Shown piece by piece: positions 12,972 to 25,176 of a stretch of DNA of 64,000 nt; the first letter of the stretch is position 1, and every line of letters starts with the position of its first letter. The position numbers and the translations under genes are program-made. Source of the stretch: Lobosporangium transversale (taxonomy: Eukaryota; Mortierellomycota; Mortierellomycetes; Mortierellales; Mortierellaceae); assembly GCF_002105155.1 (NCBI RefSeq), contig NW_019029050.1:1-64000 (forward strand). The letters run 5' to 3'. The notes under the pieces are model-generated. The model made no database searches, was not told the DNA's origin, and saw only the letters and a program-made list of their open reading frames with translations.

Positions 12972-13671
12972 AGCAAACGGCATGGCCTCTTTTTAGTTCA
13001 TCGCCATCAAATGAAACTCTTTCCTCCTGACGGCGAATTTCATGTGTCAACATGGTTCTTTAATGGCACAAATCAAGCAGATGACCTTTTAGTATGGAAT
13101 GAAAAGGCAAAGGAGCCCGTTTTCAATCTCTTTCCCTTTCTCATTCTTAATCTTTTTTACTTTTTGGGGTGTTCATGTCAGCAAAGCTGTAGTAAGCATA
13201 CAGGCCATGACTCCTCCTATTGTTTATTCCCTAAAGGAAAGTATATAATAATAATGATAATAGTATATATATTTTAATAAAGATGCGATGTCAAATGTGG
13301 AGAGTGAGAGGCAAAGAGGCAAGAGCGATAATGTTAAATCTGCTCTTGCTCCCATTTTTGTGCTTCCTTCGTCCCTGATATTGGGCAAACGGTTACTTTT
13401 CCACATCAAATTATAGAGCCGATGATGAAAAAAGGTACAGGGACAGAGTACGTTCTTTGTAATGCAATATGCTGGCTGGTACTCGTTCGAGAGTACTTTC
13501 TTGAACTTTTTTTCCCCTGATTATTACGCCCATATGTAGTCTTTTCTATGCATTCCTGAGAGACTTGATATCTTTTGTAGACTTTGTACCTTAAGGATAT
13601 CTAGGCTCCTTGCTCCCTCTCTTGGATGTCGCAGGCTGCTTCAGACGCGTAAGGATATCTCCATCGCCTAC

Positions 13672-13705
<34 letters not shown>

Positions 13706-14045
13706 CGGTCAAGTCTAGATTCGAAAAATGTAATTCACGAAAATAATTGATGTAACAGGAAACATAAATTCCAACCACTCGGGCCTGGGAATGCCCCTGT
13801 AGACCCAATGTCTGTTTAATTTATGTATGCCAAAACAGCCTTGTACAAATTAATCATGATGGGCATATACTGAGACTCTCAATCAGACTTTTTTTTTTTT
13901 TTTTAATTATTTTTTTGTGGCATCCAGATAAGCATGCAATCAAGGGATTAAGCCCAAAAAAAAAAAAAAAAAAAAGATTCCAGGTTAGAACTTGGCGTAG
14001 TCTAGTTCATTTTCAATGAAGCCCGTTCTGCATTTTCACGCGACG

Positions 14046-14091
<46 letters not shown>

Positions 14092-14668
14092 CGCATTGCC
14101 AATTGAAACTTTGTTTTAATTAATGCACGGACGTTGCGCATGTTGTTGAGACCAAGATGCAAACAACTCATTTGTTCTAATACTCATGTACATGTACATG
14201 TATATATTATTCTAATGTGGTCAAACATTTGTGTGTACGGTTACAGTTGCCGTGGTGGTCGTCGCGTTGTGTACTGTACATGTACAGTATATAAACATTT
14301 TCCCCCTGAACTCAATTTTTGAACAATGATAAGGGAAATAGAAGCGCGTGTCATTCCCACACTTTCTCATTGCTCTTGCTCGTGCTCTGGTTATAGCTCC
14401 AGATGTTTGTTACTCAATTACGTTTTTATTTGTTTACCCTTCATATTGCACCATTATCAAATATATATTCATATTTCATTCAAGGCTGTAAGAGGATGCA
14501 AGCTTGTGGCGCCAGTTCTATCCAGCGAATCATTCACCTAGCCGAATGCTTCTAGTTACGTGCACTATACAAGCTACATGCATACCATGGATCCTACTGT
14601 CGATAATGGGTCGATCAGGCTTGACAATATCTGAACCTCTCTCAGTCTCTTCTTGTGATCACAAAATT

Positions 14669-14703
<35 letters not shown>

Positions 14704-15564
14704 ACGGCGCGTATGACTACATGTTTCAAGAATATGAGTAGAGTAGCTCCAAGCCAATGGCAAGAACCATCATACAATACGTTCGTGTCATATTTTTTTT
14801 AAAAAAAAAAAAAAAAATTGCTATGACTTTTGACTGCTTTGGTAGCAGAAATCAGTCGTGTTACTGAACTGTCATTACTGTTGGCCGAAACGTTCCGACG
14901 GAGATGGTTGTCTGGCCATCGTTCTTCATTTGTTATATTTTAGTTACTATTACTATATACATATAATAACTACTATATACTATATACATATATCTATATT
15001 ATTATTATTATTTTCGTCTCCCGAGAAACAGTAGCATGACTTTAAAAATGGGAATGTGGAGAGTGAAATCTGGCTTTTAATTAGGGTATTACTAATACAC
15101 GTCTCTCTCCTACTGCCAGCTGCCGTACATTCGCCCATCAAGGATAGTACCAGAGCAAAGGAAGAACATAAACCCACAACGTCAAGGATAAACAATGGAG
15201 GATTCGACTTTTCTTGCTCGTTAAGAAAGAACTAGAGGTCTATAGAGAAAGGGATAAGAGAAGTTTTTTTTTTTTTTTTTTTTTTTTTTGTTTTTTCGAC
15301 TTTAGAAGCTCAGCTGCCTCAACTGATCCAAATCAGCGTCTTTTTGGGCATATTAAACTATGTTTTCTCGATCTCTAAAATGCTCATGGGATCATTATCG
15401 TTTCTTTTCTTTTCTTTTCTTTTCTTTTATTATTATTGCTATTATTATTATTAAAGAAAGTTGTTATTTTATTATTCTAATAAATTCAATAGGAATATTA
15501 CCATGATGTGTATATTTACATTCAATCAAAAACAAAAAATAAAAAAGGAGGTTGATCACTCTTT
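11838..15564. other. 3.7-kb gene-poor region with long A/T homopolymers
   Basis: No convincing exon, tRNA or transposon protein found on either strand. The stretch is marked by many long homopolymers, including A runs near 12937-12967, 13956-13974 and 14673-14700, and T runs near 13675-13705, 14050-14091 and 15265-15289. Microsatellite-like ATT and TTTTC arrays lie near 15000 and 15400. It may hold the lipase promoter, the 3' end of the acyl-CoA oxidase transcript or unrecognised noncoding RNA. Confidence 0.55.
14050..14091. repeat. 42-nt poly(T) run
   Basis: An uninterrupted run of 42 T, the longest homopolymer I counted in the window. No target-site duplication or upstream retroposon body is apparent. 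Confidence 0.9.
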
Positions 15565-17064
15565 TTAAAGACGAGCTTGAATAGTTTTGCCTTGCTTTCC
15601 TTGAGGGTTCGTGAAAGGCTTAATATATTTCTCATATCCTTCAACGACCTCAGTCTGATTGATTGGTTCCCGCGTCGCCATCTCTGTGTAGGCCTCATAG
15701 ACTTTGCCATCGAAACGTCCCAAAGCACTGTTGAGGTAATAATCTGGGAATGCAAATGCGTCCACCAATCCAACTGCATTGCGACGGATCTTGTGCTCCA
15801 TCAAATCCATGATCGCCTGTCCCATCATCGACACCTGCTTAGCATCAATATATCCTGAGGTCAAGAACTCGCCAGGTTGTTTATGGATCTGATGTAATGC
15901 AAACAGATCTGACAGATCTGTCAAAGCCTCTTTTGTTGCCGTAGAGATTTCGGGTTCAACAACACCCTCCGGTTGAGGCATGTCACCACGGATACCCAAA
16001 ATAAAGTTCTGAACCAAGATCAACTGGCAGTGAGCCACAGAGGCGTTGTAAATCTCCACCAACATCGAGTTCCATGAGCGTTTCTCCACATCCAAAGCAT
16101 GGACAATCTGTGCAATCATATAGGCTGCACGCTGACCATATGCAGCCAACTGGATCTCGGGGTTATGGAACTGAGCCGGGCTGGTAGCCGGGCACTTGAG
16201 ATCGGGATTGTCCAAGTAAGTGTTGAGGTAGGCCAATGTAGGGTTCGTGATCAAGCTGGCATTGAACTTGCCTGATGCACGCTTAGCAACCAGGTCACGG
16301 AAGCACTTGAACAGGTAACGACCTGTCTGCTGTGTAATCATGTAGTTATCTCCCTCCCATGTGACATTAGGTGCATAATCCTGCAACATCAATGGCAAAC
16401 CTGAGAAAGATGAGAAACCATGTCCTCCGCAGGCACGACGGCACTCTTCAATTGATGCAGCAGCCATAGTAGTGGTGAGTGACTTGAGTCCAGAGCTAGA
16501 GGCATGGACATCTGCCAAGAGAGAGAAGTTGCCAGCAGCCATCTCCTTAATATTAAGGTAGTAGAGACGCATCATCTCCTTACTAGTAAAGTGACAGGCA
16601 TATGCTGCTGCAATGATAGGGAAGAGACGGTATTGCTGCATTGAGTAGTCCAAAACTGGGGTCTCAATCACTTGTTTGCCCATCATCTTGGGCGAATCCT
16701 TATCCACGAACTGGCGGCGGACTGCAGAGTAACGAGTAGCAATCGTCACTGCCTTCGAGAGTCCCAAACGGGCTAAACCGACGAGCGAGGCGCGAATAAG
16801 AACCATTGTGCCATAGGAGAGTTTGTCGTTGGGGGGTTTGACATATTCGCCTGAACCGGGTTTAACGCTCGAGTATTTTGCCAAAAGCGAGATGCGTGGG
16901 ACACGGTAGTGATCGAACCACATGCATCCGTTATCTGTGGTGTTGTACCTGTACCACAGCAACAACAAATAGTGAGGTTAGAGAAATAACATTCCTTAAA
17001 AAAGCAAACTGGATAAATTTATCGGAATTGATCGAAGCCTAAATATAAAATAAAATAAAAAGAC

Positions 17065-17095
<31 letters not shown>

Positions 17096-17822
17096 ACCCA
17101 AACTTAGGGCCAATGTCTCCAGCCATGACACCGGGCAGGAGAGTGTGATCCTCCATAGAACGAATGGGAACACAGAAGGCATGTGGGCCATAATCCTTTC
17201 CAGCAGTAATGAGACGGGCCATGACAACTGCATGATTTGCAGCCTTACCAAGGCCTCCGATCCACCACTTGCAAGCCGTCAAGTAAGGCGTATGGATCTC
17301 AAACTCATCGCTCTCTGGAATGTATGTGGCTGTAGTCTCAATTCCCTGGACATTGCTTCCATGTCCAATCTCAGTCTGAGCATAACAGCCAATGATTTCA
17401 TATCTCATCGCAGGCTTCAAAAACTTTTCATACTGTTCCTCTGTTCCTTGAGAGACTAATGTGGGCATGAACATACCACGATGAAGACCGAAGGGGCCAG
17501 GCTGATCGATCAAGAGATCGGCCTGTTGGAACTCTTCAGGTCTCCACTTCTGTTCCTGAGACAACTTGACCAATGTGTAATCCTTACGGAGCGCATTAGC
17601 AAAACTCTCAGTGCGACCCAAGAAGTAGCGGTCAGACTTGTCGAACGCAGGTTCATTCTCGATCAACTCGAGCATCTTTTGCTGACGTTGAAGGTATTCC
17701 TCGCCATAGAGATAAATAGACAGATCGTGGACTGAGAATGTGGCCCTGGCACGTTCTTGGGCAAGGAGATCGCTTCCTTGAGGCTCTGAGGGAGGAAGAT
17801 TAGGAAAACGAAGGGCAGACAT
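15565..17822 (-). CDS. Peroxisomal acyl-CoA oxidase
   Basis: Two exons (17098-17822, 15565-16948) joined by a GT-AG intron give 702 residues, the normal length for the family. The enzyme is an FAD flavoprotein that oxidises acyl-CoA to trans-2-enoyl-CoA and passes electrons to O2, giving H2O2; it is the first step of peroxisomal beta-oxidation. Diagnostic segments include GCYAQTEIGHGSNVQGIETTATY (the acyl-CoA/FAD region), the KWWIGGLGKAANHAVV strand, ACGGHGFSSFSGLP, and TWEGDN with the expected catalytic Glu. The C-terminus QARL fits the PTS1 consensus, so import into peroxisomes is expected. The ATG at 17822 starts MSALRFPNLPP; the frame extends further only through non-ATG codons. The intron's poly(T) run begins immediately after the 5' splice site. 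Confidence 0.95.
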
Positions 17823-18764
17823 ACTTTTTTTTATATTATGCAAGGGGGTCAAGGGATATCAAGGAGGAAGGGATGATCAGATTAAAATGATGAGAATCGG
17901 TTGTACAGATTTCAGCACAGCCACACAGATAAAAAAAAAAAAAAAAAAAAAAAGAAAAAGAAAAAAGAAAGTGAAATGAGAATGGAGATGAGAATGATTA
18001 GAGTGAAGTGAAGGAATGGAGAAAGTTAGAAAGAAAGGAAAAAGTATACCTTTTTATGAGCCGTATTTATATAGCTCTTTCGGAGGAAGCGAGATCGACC
18101 CAGAGACGAGCAAATGACGAGCGTTTCCGACCATTGGGGGTTCCCTGGCAAGTTCAATTTGCACATGATATGAAGTTTATTTGTTAACATTACGGACAAA
18201 CTGTAAATAGATCTTTTGTGAACAGTGTATGTATACATTCTCCTTTGACAATTTCTTTATTTCATCCTAGTTCACCTATACAACATTTTTTTTTTTTTTT
18301 TCCTTTCTATGTTATATGTCAGTCAAGGAATCTAGGAACGAGGTTTATTTTTTCTTTATTCTTTTTTTGCTTGTTCTCTTAACCGGCTTGAATTTATCCT
18401 TTATTGATTTTTTATCTCTTTTTCATTCTCCGGATCTGCTCGTCATTGGATCGGAAAGAATAACGTACCTTTACGATGACACCGTTGATGGCACAGTTCC
18501 AGATTTGTAATGAACACAGTTCCATTATAGACTATGTAGTGTTTCTCAACATCAATTGTTGGTATATATACACGTATACATGTGCATACGTATATTTTTT
18601 ATTAATTGTAGGAAAAGTCCTTTTTACAGTGAATTGGTGCTTTTTCTTGTCTACTTTGCTTTCATAATGGTAATCTACAAGTTGTTTTTCCCTTCCCTTC
18701 CTTTCAGATATTTACAAAATAGATGGGTTCTTCACTCTATTACTTCCTTCATGAATTATCATCC
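17823..18764. other. Intergenic region upstream of acyl-CoA oxidase
   Basis: Holds the acyl-CoA oxidase promoter and the 3' flank of the DENND6-like gene. It has a poly(A) run at about 17931-17953 (T on the transcribed strand) and no coding exon that I can support. Confidence 0.55.
18064..18073 (-). promoter_or_regulatory. TATA-like element upstream of acyl-CoA oxidase
   Basis: TATATAAATA on the minus strand, about 240 bp before the ATG. Based on match and position only. Confidence 0.4.
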
Positions 18765-21683
18765 TTAATATCCTTCAATCGACATGGTAGTCATGGGTCG
18801 CTTCTTAGCCTCGTTCGCGAGAAGCGACTCTCGTAGATCCACTGGTAACGCTTCAATCAATAATCGGATCTGGTCTCGGAGCTGTTCTTTTTGTTTCGTC
18901 GTTGCCTTAATCGCACTTGCCTCTGGCGCATACCGTTTGTAATCTCTCTCTGGACTGGACTCGCGTGAGTCTTGCTTCAGTGTACTGCTGCTGCTTCCAT
19001 TACTGTTTCCCAGGGTGTTGTTACTACTGTTATTACCATTATTATTGTTAAATCCCTGCACTTCTCGTTCTCTCTCTCGATTATCAAAATTTAGCGACGA
19101 AGATGACGACGAACGAGATGGCGTCGTCCTTGGCGAGCTGCTCGAGCTGAATGATGATGCATTTGAATACTGTCCTTGGCCTAAACTTCCATTGTCCACT
19201 CTTCTTCGTGAAGAAGGAATCGCCTTGGGACCTATCGAGCCACTAGTAATCCCGCCATTTGATGTTGGTGCTGAAAGCGAATTTTGGGATCCATTGATAG
19301 CTGATGAGCTAGTGATCTTAGATGAGGGGGTGATGGTTGACTCTGTTTCGCTTCCGCTGCTACTGCTGCTCCCACTATCATTACGGTCATTGCGTTGCTG
19401 CTGTCGGCCATAACTGTACCGATCATATTGGCTTATCAAATCGTCCGACCATGCGCCGCCATTTCCGCTATCACTATTACCAATTTCAGACTCACTATTT
19501 TGGGGGCTATAAGGACTATAGGATCCTTCTCTTGACAGATCTGATCTGGTCCTTGATGATTTTTTTGTTCTTGAAGGGTTTAAATTGAGCAAGTCGGCTT
19601 TATCATTGGCAGGATTACCAAGTTCCTCTCTCATCCTGACTAACAGATCAACAAGTTCAACCTCATTCCTTCCTTTCACCCACCCCACCACATCGCCCAA
19701 GCTCAATATTTCCAGGTATCGCCTTCGAAGTTCATTCTGAGCTGCAATAGTTCTCAGGCGGAGCCAGGTTGCAAAATTACCACATTTGAGAAAATCCTTA
19801 TAAAAGCTCTGACAAGCTTCTGAATTAGACTTGAATGTTGAGGTCTTGAAGGAGATAGCGGGTGGATTCTTCGAAAGGAATTTGAGGAACGTTTGTTGCT
19901 TGAAGGGCGCAATATGAGGGAATTGAGATGAAGATGACAAGGAGCTACAACCAAATAAATAAAAGACAGAATGCAATTATAAAAAAAAAAAGAAGAAAAA
20001 AAAAATCAGCATATATTTCTCTTTTATATCTTGGAAATGAAAGTTTTCTTCATCAAGCCTTACATGTCGCTGGGCACCAATGTTGCAAAGTATCGGTTAA
20101 GGGGCACTAGGAACTTTTCCGTCAATGTAGCAAAGTGCTTCCTGAGAATATTATCGAGTAAATACTCTGTAAAAAAATAAAAAAAAAATTTTAAAAAAAA
20201 AAAATAGATAGACGAGTAATGTCAGAATATACTTTCAAGGTGTTTTGTCGTACTAGATCAAAAACGGCAATAGAAAAAAGATCATTTTTGCAGTGTACCT
20301 GGAGATGATCGGTTAGCTGTTGCCTCAGCCAACATGCAGAGGAGGTTAGTGTCTTTGGCAATGGCTCCTTTCCGTTTGCTCACAACACCCTAATATTAGA
20401 AGTAAATAAGAAAAACAAAACGAAATGTATAACGGCTCCGTTAGTTATATTATTACGAGGTTAGCATAGATCCTAAAGATAAATAGCGTTGAATAGCTCA
20501 GCCTGTCCTCATTCTCTTACTTGAACAAAATCAAGAGAGCCTGGTTTACCAAGTCGGGGGCTAGCACCAGCTTTTCCGATCGATCCATCATTCATTAGTT
20601 TAGTGTTTGGTCTCCTATTCATTGGCTTGCCAATCTTGATGATGTGTGGCCAATGTTCCAGAGTCTTTGCAAAAAAAGGATTTGTCACGCCCAAAACAAT
20701 ACTACTTGGCGGAGAAGATTTGTTGCAGAATGATTTGAAATCTGTGTCCTGGATTGTGAAATAGGGCCGGTAATCTCCACAGTATGGGATCTATTTATTA
20801 AACCAGCACAAAGAGCGAAGAACCAAAAATGAAATGGATTCAAACGAGCCTTATCAGTTCCTGTAATACATTCCCTTGACTTTACAATTTGCTTCATAAA
20901 TATCTTGGCTTTTCTCCTCTCCTTTCATCCTCCATCCTCCTTCATATTGTATGCTTACAGGGTTAATAAGATCGACTAGAGACGCAACTGATTCTGAGCA
21001 AACCTCGGGCGATGTTCCAATAAGCATTATGGGTTCTGCAAGTGTCATGAGCTCCCAACACAACCAGAGGTCAGGAACTAAGTCCTGGAAATGTTTATAA
21101 AGGCCGCCGTTCATAGGAACTGACGAGAGGATATGGGTATCTGGATGAAACGTTGCAATTTCAAACGGCGCTGTTTCTAATAGTTGTGGTTGATGTGGTT
21201 TTGCGAGTTGCACCTGGTACAATGTCCCCATGAATGGTAGTTCCATGATACTATCTGTCGTAGGCGCTCTCCATGTCGCCATATTATGGAAAGCTGCCTC
21301 TAGCATGGGTTTGCCTACTTCAAAATATGCTGGTCCTAGTACCGACACAAGTTTTGAAAAGAGTCCAATGAAGGGGTGCTGTGAAAGAAGAACAACTGAT
21401 TTTTGAAAATAGCCTCTCCGAATGGATGGATCCTGCTTCTGTCTGAAGAATACATATCCATACAAGAATCCAGCATCTGTAGTAGGGCCTAGAGATTTTT
21501 TTTTTAAAGCAAATATGTGAGTTATTGGTGTAGATAGAATACATGAATGATACCATTCTCAAACTATCTTGAACGAATCTTTACCAGTGGCAGCACGTCC
21601 TGCAGTTGCAGATCGAATACGAAAGTTAAAGACGGTGTCTCCAACATCGAAAGTATTGGAGTCTGGGAAAGAAGAGAAGCAAC

Positions 21684-21717
<34 letters not shown>

Positions 21718-22211
21718 AGTTTGGAAAGTGAGCAGAATGTGTGCATCTGCATCTCTCTGTTGAATGTGGTCTCCCACGGACTCTTTCCGATGGTCTCGGA
21801 GACAAAGAGATCTGTGCCACACATCGGGCATATTTTTTTTTTTTTTTTGTCATAGTGCTGCTTGCATTTTCATATGTGGTTTACACTTACATATTTTTAC
21901 TTTCCTCGGGAGTGAACTCAGATGGCGGATACACAGCTTCGATAGCTGTAGAAAGCAAAGTATAAAAAGGCAAACAAAATGTTCAAAGTAACATTACAGT
22001 TCAGATAGATGGATGAGTATGATGAACATTAATATAACGATTTACAAATGACAATCAGAGGAAAAATAATCGGAACTAGAAAGTAAAAATACTAAATGCA
22101 ATTAAGCATTGCATTAACAGAAAAGGGTAATGAGATGAAAATAGTCTTTGAGACCATACTCTTCTTCAATGACAGTTATATGAACAATCAAACTCTTTTT
22201 GTCTTTCTCTG

Positions 22212-22250
<39 letters not shown>

Positions 22251-23473
22251 GTTTTCATTAATTACATCTTCCTTTGCTCAGCTCGGTTCAGTATCATGTT
22301 TGAGTGGTTTGTGGGAGTGCATGACCTGATGTGATTTGTGGTGGGTGACAAGATGCAACCATAAAATGAGCGAAACATACTCAATTGTATTCACGCAGGA
22401 GCAAACCCTGATCCCACTGGTCACCCTGCTCATCATCCAACACCATGTATGCTCTCTTCTTTTTTTGTTGTGGGTTACAAACACTCTCACTCTCTTTAGT
22501 CTCCCTCGTGGTGCATGGTACATAATGCATAAACTGGTGTGCCTGAATGTGTTTGCCATCATCGTACTCTGTGAACAGGGTGGAACATTGTAATGTGCGC
22601 TTGTGCGCTTGCTCCCGTATAAAAAAAAAAAAAAAAAAAAAAGTATATTGATAATAAGTCCGATGTTGCTGAGTGGTTTTTATCCTTTGTGTCTTTGTCG
22701 CTTGGATCCTCGATAATAATGATAGTAATAAAACTAGTCTTGCTTCTTCCTCGTAATCCACTTTGATAGTAATAAAGAAAGTAAAGACAAGAGATCGCAA
22801 AATAAAATAAAATATAATATGATATAATATAATATAATAAAATAAAACGAATGTGTTGGTCACAATGACAATCAATGTACAATTGAGTGTTGGACTTGCC
22901 TTGGCCTTTTTCGAGATCAAAGTTGACGACACAGAAACAGACCATCCATTGGCGGAGTTGATCAATGGCAAGCATATCCATGATATCCCAACTGCTCGAT
23001 CTGCGTGCATGGCCTGCGTCTATTTCAAAACTTTCTGGAATCACATCGATCACAGGCCGTCGTCCGATTGTTGTTGCTGTTGCTGTCGTTACTTTTGCTG
23101 GTTTTGCTGATGAGGATGATACGGGTACAGAGGCTAAAGGTGCATTGAGAGTTGTTGCTTTTTGTAAAGATGTAGTTGTAGCGGTATTATCAATAGAAGT
23201 AGAAGAAATAGAAGCTGAAATGGACGTAGGGGAAGTTGTCCTGGTTGTTCTAGGTGTTCTTGACCTTGAAACAACGTTAGAGTTGGTGCGCCGGAGAGAA
23301 GTAGCACCAAAGAGAGTAGGTAGACTATCAGTGCTGATGGATTGCATATTGTATGGAGTGGAGAGGTGCTTTGACTTTAGGTCAGTACTGCTGGTGGATG
23401 ATGAGCCTCGGTGAGAGGGACTACTCGTTGGGAGCGAAGGTGTAGGCGCAGGAGGATCGCGGGTATACGACAT
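18765..23473 (-). CDS. DENND6 (FAM116)-like RabGEF
   Basis: Eight exons join in phase: 22900-23473, 21891-21945, 21585-21682, 21488-20959, 20790-20521, 20389-20299, 20166-20064 and 19944-18765, giving about 966 residues. The Ser/Thr-rich N-terminus leads into QWMVCFCVVNFDLEKGQ/AIEAVYP, then CFSSFPDSNTF, FLYGYVFFRQ, RRGYFQKSVVLLSQHPF and VLGVTNPFFAKTLEHWPHII, all hallmark DENND6 segments in the right order. Human DENND6A acts as a Rab14 exchange factor in endosomal recycling; the same target here is inference. The C-terminal half adds a fungal Ser/Asn-rich insert before a conserved ending (LIEALPVDLRESLL). Intron 1 is 954 nt with a GC donor (AAG/GCAAGT), and frame continuity with the family sequence supports it. 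This is the second DENN protein in the window. Confidence 0.92.
22213..22249. repeat. 37-nt poly(T) run inside the long DENND6-like intron
   Basis: Uninterrupted T on the plus strand (poly(A) in the pre-mRNA) within intron 21946-22899. No retroposon body is evident next to it. Confidence 0.85.
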
Positions 23474-25176
23474 GACGATGTCCCGTTGGAAATAGAACAA
23501 CGAATAGGGGAAAGAAGGGAAAGAAGAAGGAGGGAAGAAGGGAAGAAGGGAAGAGGAAGGAGGAAAGAGGGAGGAGGAAAAGTGAAAGTGAAGGCGAGAA
23601 AGAAGAGTGAGAAGGAGAAGTCAAGACACAAAGCTAAGACAGAGGATTACAGGAAGGGAAGAATATGTAAGATTAAGGAAAAAGTCAAAAAAAAAAAAAA
23701 AAAAAAAAAAGGGTTTAAAGACAATCAGAAACCAGACAAATTAGCCAAAATAGCAGACAGAAATCTGCCCGAATTGAAATTGTAATGAAATGAATGAAAT
23801 GATGCTTGTGATGAAGAAATGAGCATGAAGAGGAATGAGGTCAGATGATAAAAACCCTTTTTTTATGCACAAAAATCATAAAAATCATAAATCATTAGAA
23901 TATGTATAATTGGATAAGTATATAAATGCATTACCGTCATCAGCATTAAATTACATGTACATGTATATATTTTATTACTGACCATTTTCTGAAGTCAGAA
24001 TTGGGTGTTCAATAATGTTCTCATGGTTCTAAGAATACTTTCTTCTCTTGGGGGGCAACTGGGTCGTTAGTGACAATACAACTGTCCCTGATCACTCCAA
24101 AAAAAGAAAAAGGAGAAAATGGTCTTCATTTTCACACACAGACAGATCCACAAACACTCAATTGCACACTTTTCTGCGGGAGAAACTCTAGGCCTTCCAC
24201 TCCTTTTTTATGGTTCAATTTTTGGAGGAAAAAAAAAACGATCGACATCCAAACTAAGAAACAGTGACAATTATAACAATAGTAAGCATCCTCCGTGCTC
24301 CTGATGCATTCATCTCTCCTTTTTCGATCCGGCACAACGGCATACACATATTTGTTCTCTCTCACATTCTGGCTCCCACAAATCTGCTATTCCGCATAAA
24401 GGATAACTACCGTACTTTAAAAGCATGTTCAAAATAATGCTATTGATTTGTCGTCAATATCCTAGATAACCTGTACCGCAGCAGACAAGCAGAGAAGGCT
24501 TAATTTTATATTGCAGCAAGGCATGTTCTTACTGTTGCAATAAAGACAAAACAACCGTGCGTGTTGTGCTTCTAATAACAAGTGAAACATGCGATTTGTT
24601 CCTCATAGGACCCACGCTACTCTTGTAAGGAACGCTCTTTTATTCCACTCCACAAACATGCTTTCCTTCAAGGGCATATATTGCACTCTTTAAGCATCGC
24701 ATCGACACCATCACTAGCAAGTCCTTTTTTTTTTTTTATTTTTTTTATTTTTTTTCCTACTGTATATTTCCCATATCCACATAATTTTCTTCAAAGAACG
24801 AGCCCTTACCAACCTTTTCTTTCATGAAGGATGAAAGAACCCTCATCCTCTCACATGAAACCAGGGGACGTATAAAAGGTTGATGATCCACACACAAATT
24901 ATGCACATTCTGCTTAACCTCTTGTCCTTTCCCATCACTGACTCTCTTTTATTCATACTTTGATCACTAAAAGCAAAAGAACAAGTCCTCCCTTCCTTCT
25001 ACTTCTTTCCTTTACTTTCCTTTACTTTCCTTTTCCTCTGACCGTTTTCATCCCTCCCAGTCTCTATATACTTTGCTCTTTTACACCCATACCATCGACG
25101 ACTTATAAGAAAACCTTAACGATACCTTCATAACCACAGCTTCTCTTTTGAAAACATAAAAAGCAAAGAAAAAAAA
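23474..25176. other. Divergent promoter region, DENND6-like and Ser-rich genes
   Basis: 1.7 kb without a supported exon. A purine-rich tract (about 23510-23620) lies just upstream of the DENND6-like start. The right half is pyrimidine-rich and ends in a CT-rich leader before the Ser-rich ORF. Poly(A) runs occur near 23687-23710. Confidence 0.55.
24871..24878 (+). promoter_or_regulatory. TATA-like box of the Ser-rich gene
   Basis: TATAAAAG, 306 bp upstream of the ATG at 25177 and followed by a CT-rich leader typical of fungal core promoters. Confidence 0.5.

Noticed and set aside
13011..13277. 88-codon plus-strand frame in the gene-poor region
   Set aside because: No recognisable motif, no neighbouring exons and hydrophobic AT-rich ending; not enough support.
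22278..22899. Extension of the DENND6-like first exon through the intron as a longer N-terminal protein
   Set aside because: The read-through frame becomes low-complexity and stops, whereas splicing with the GC donor restores the conserved family sequence exactly.
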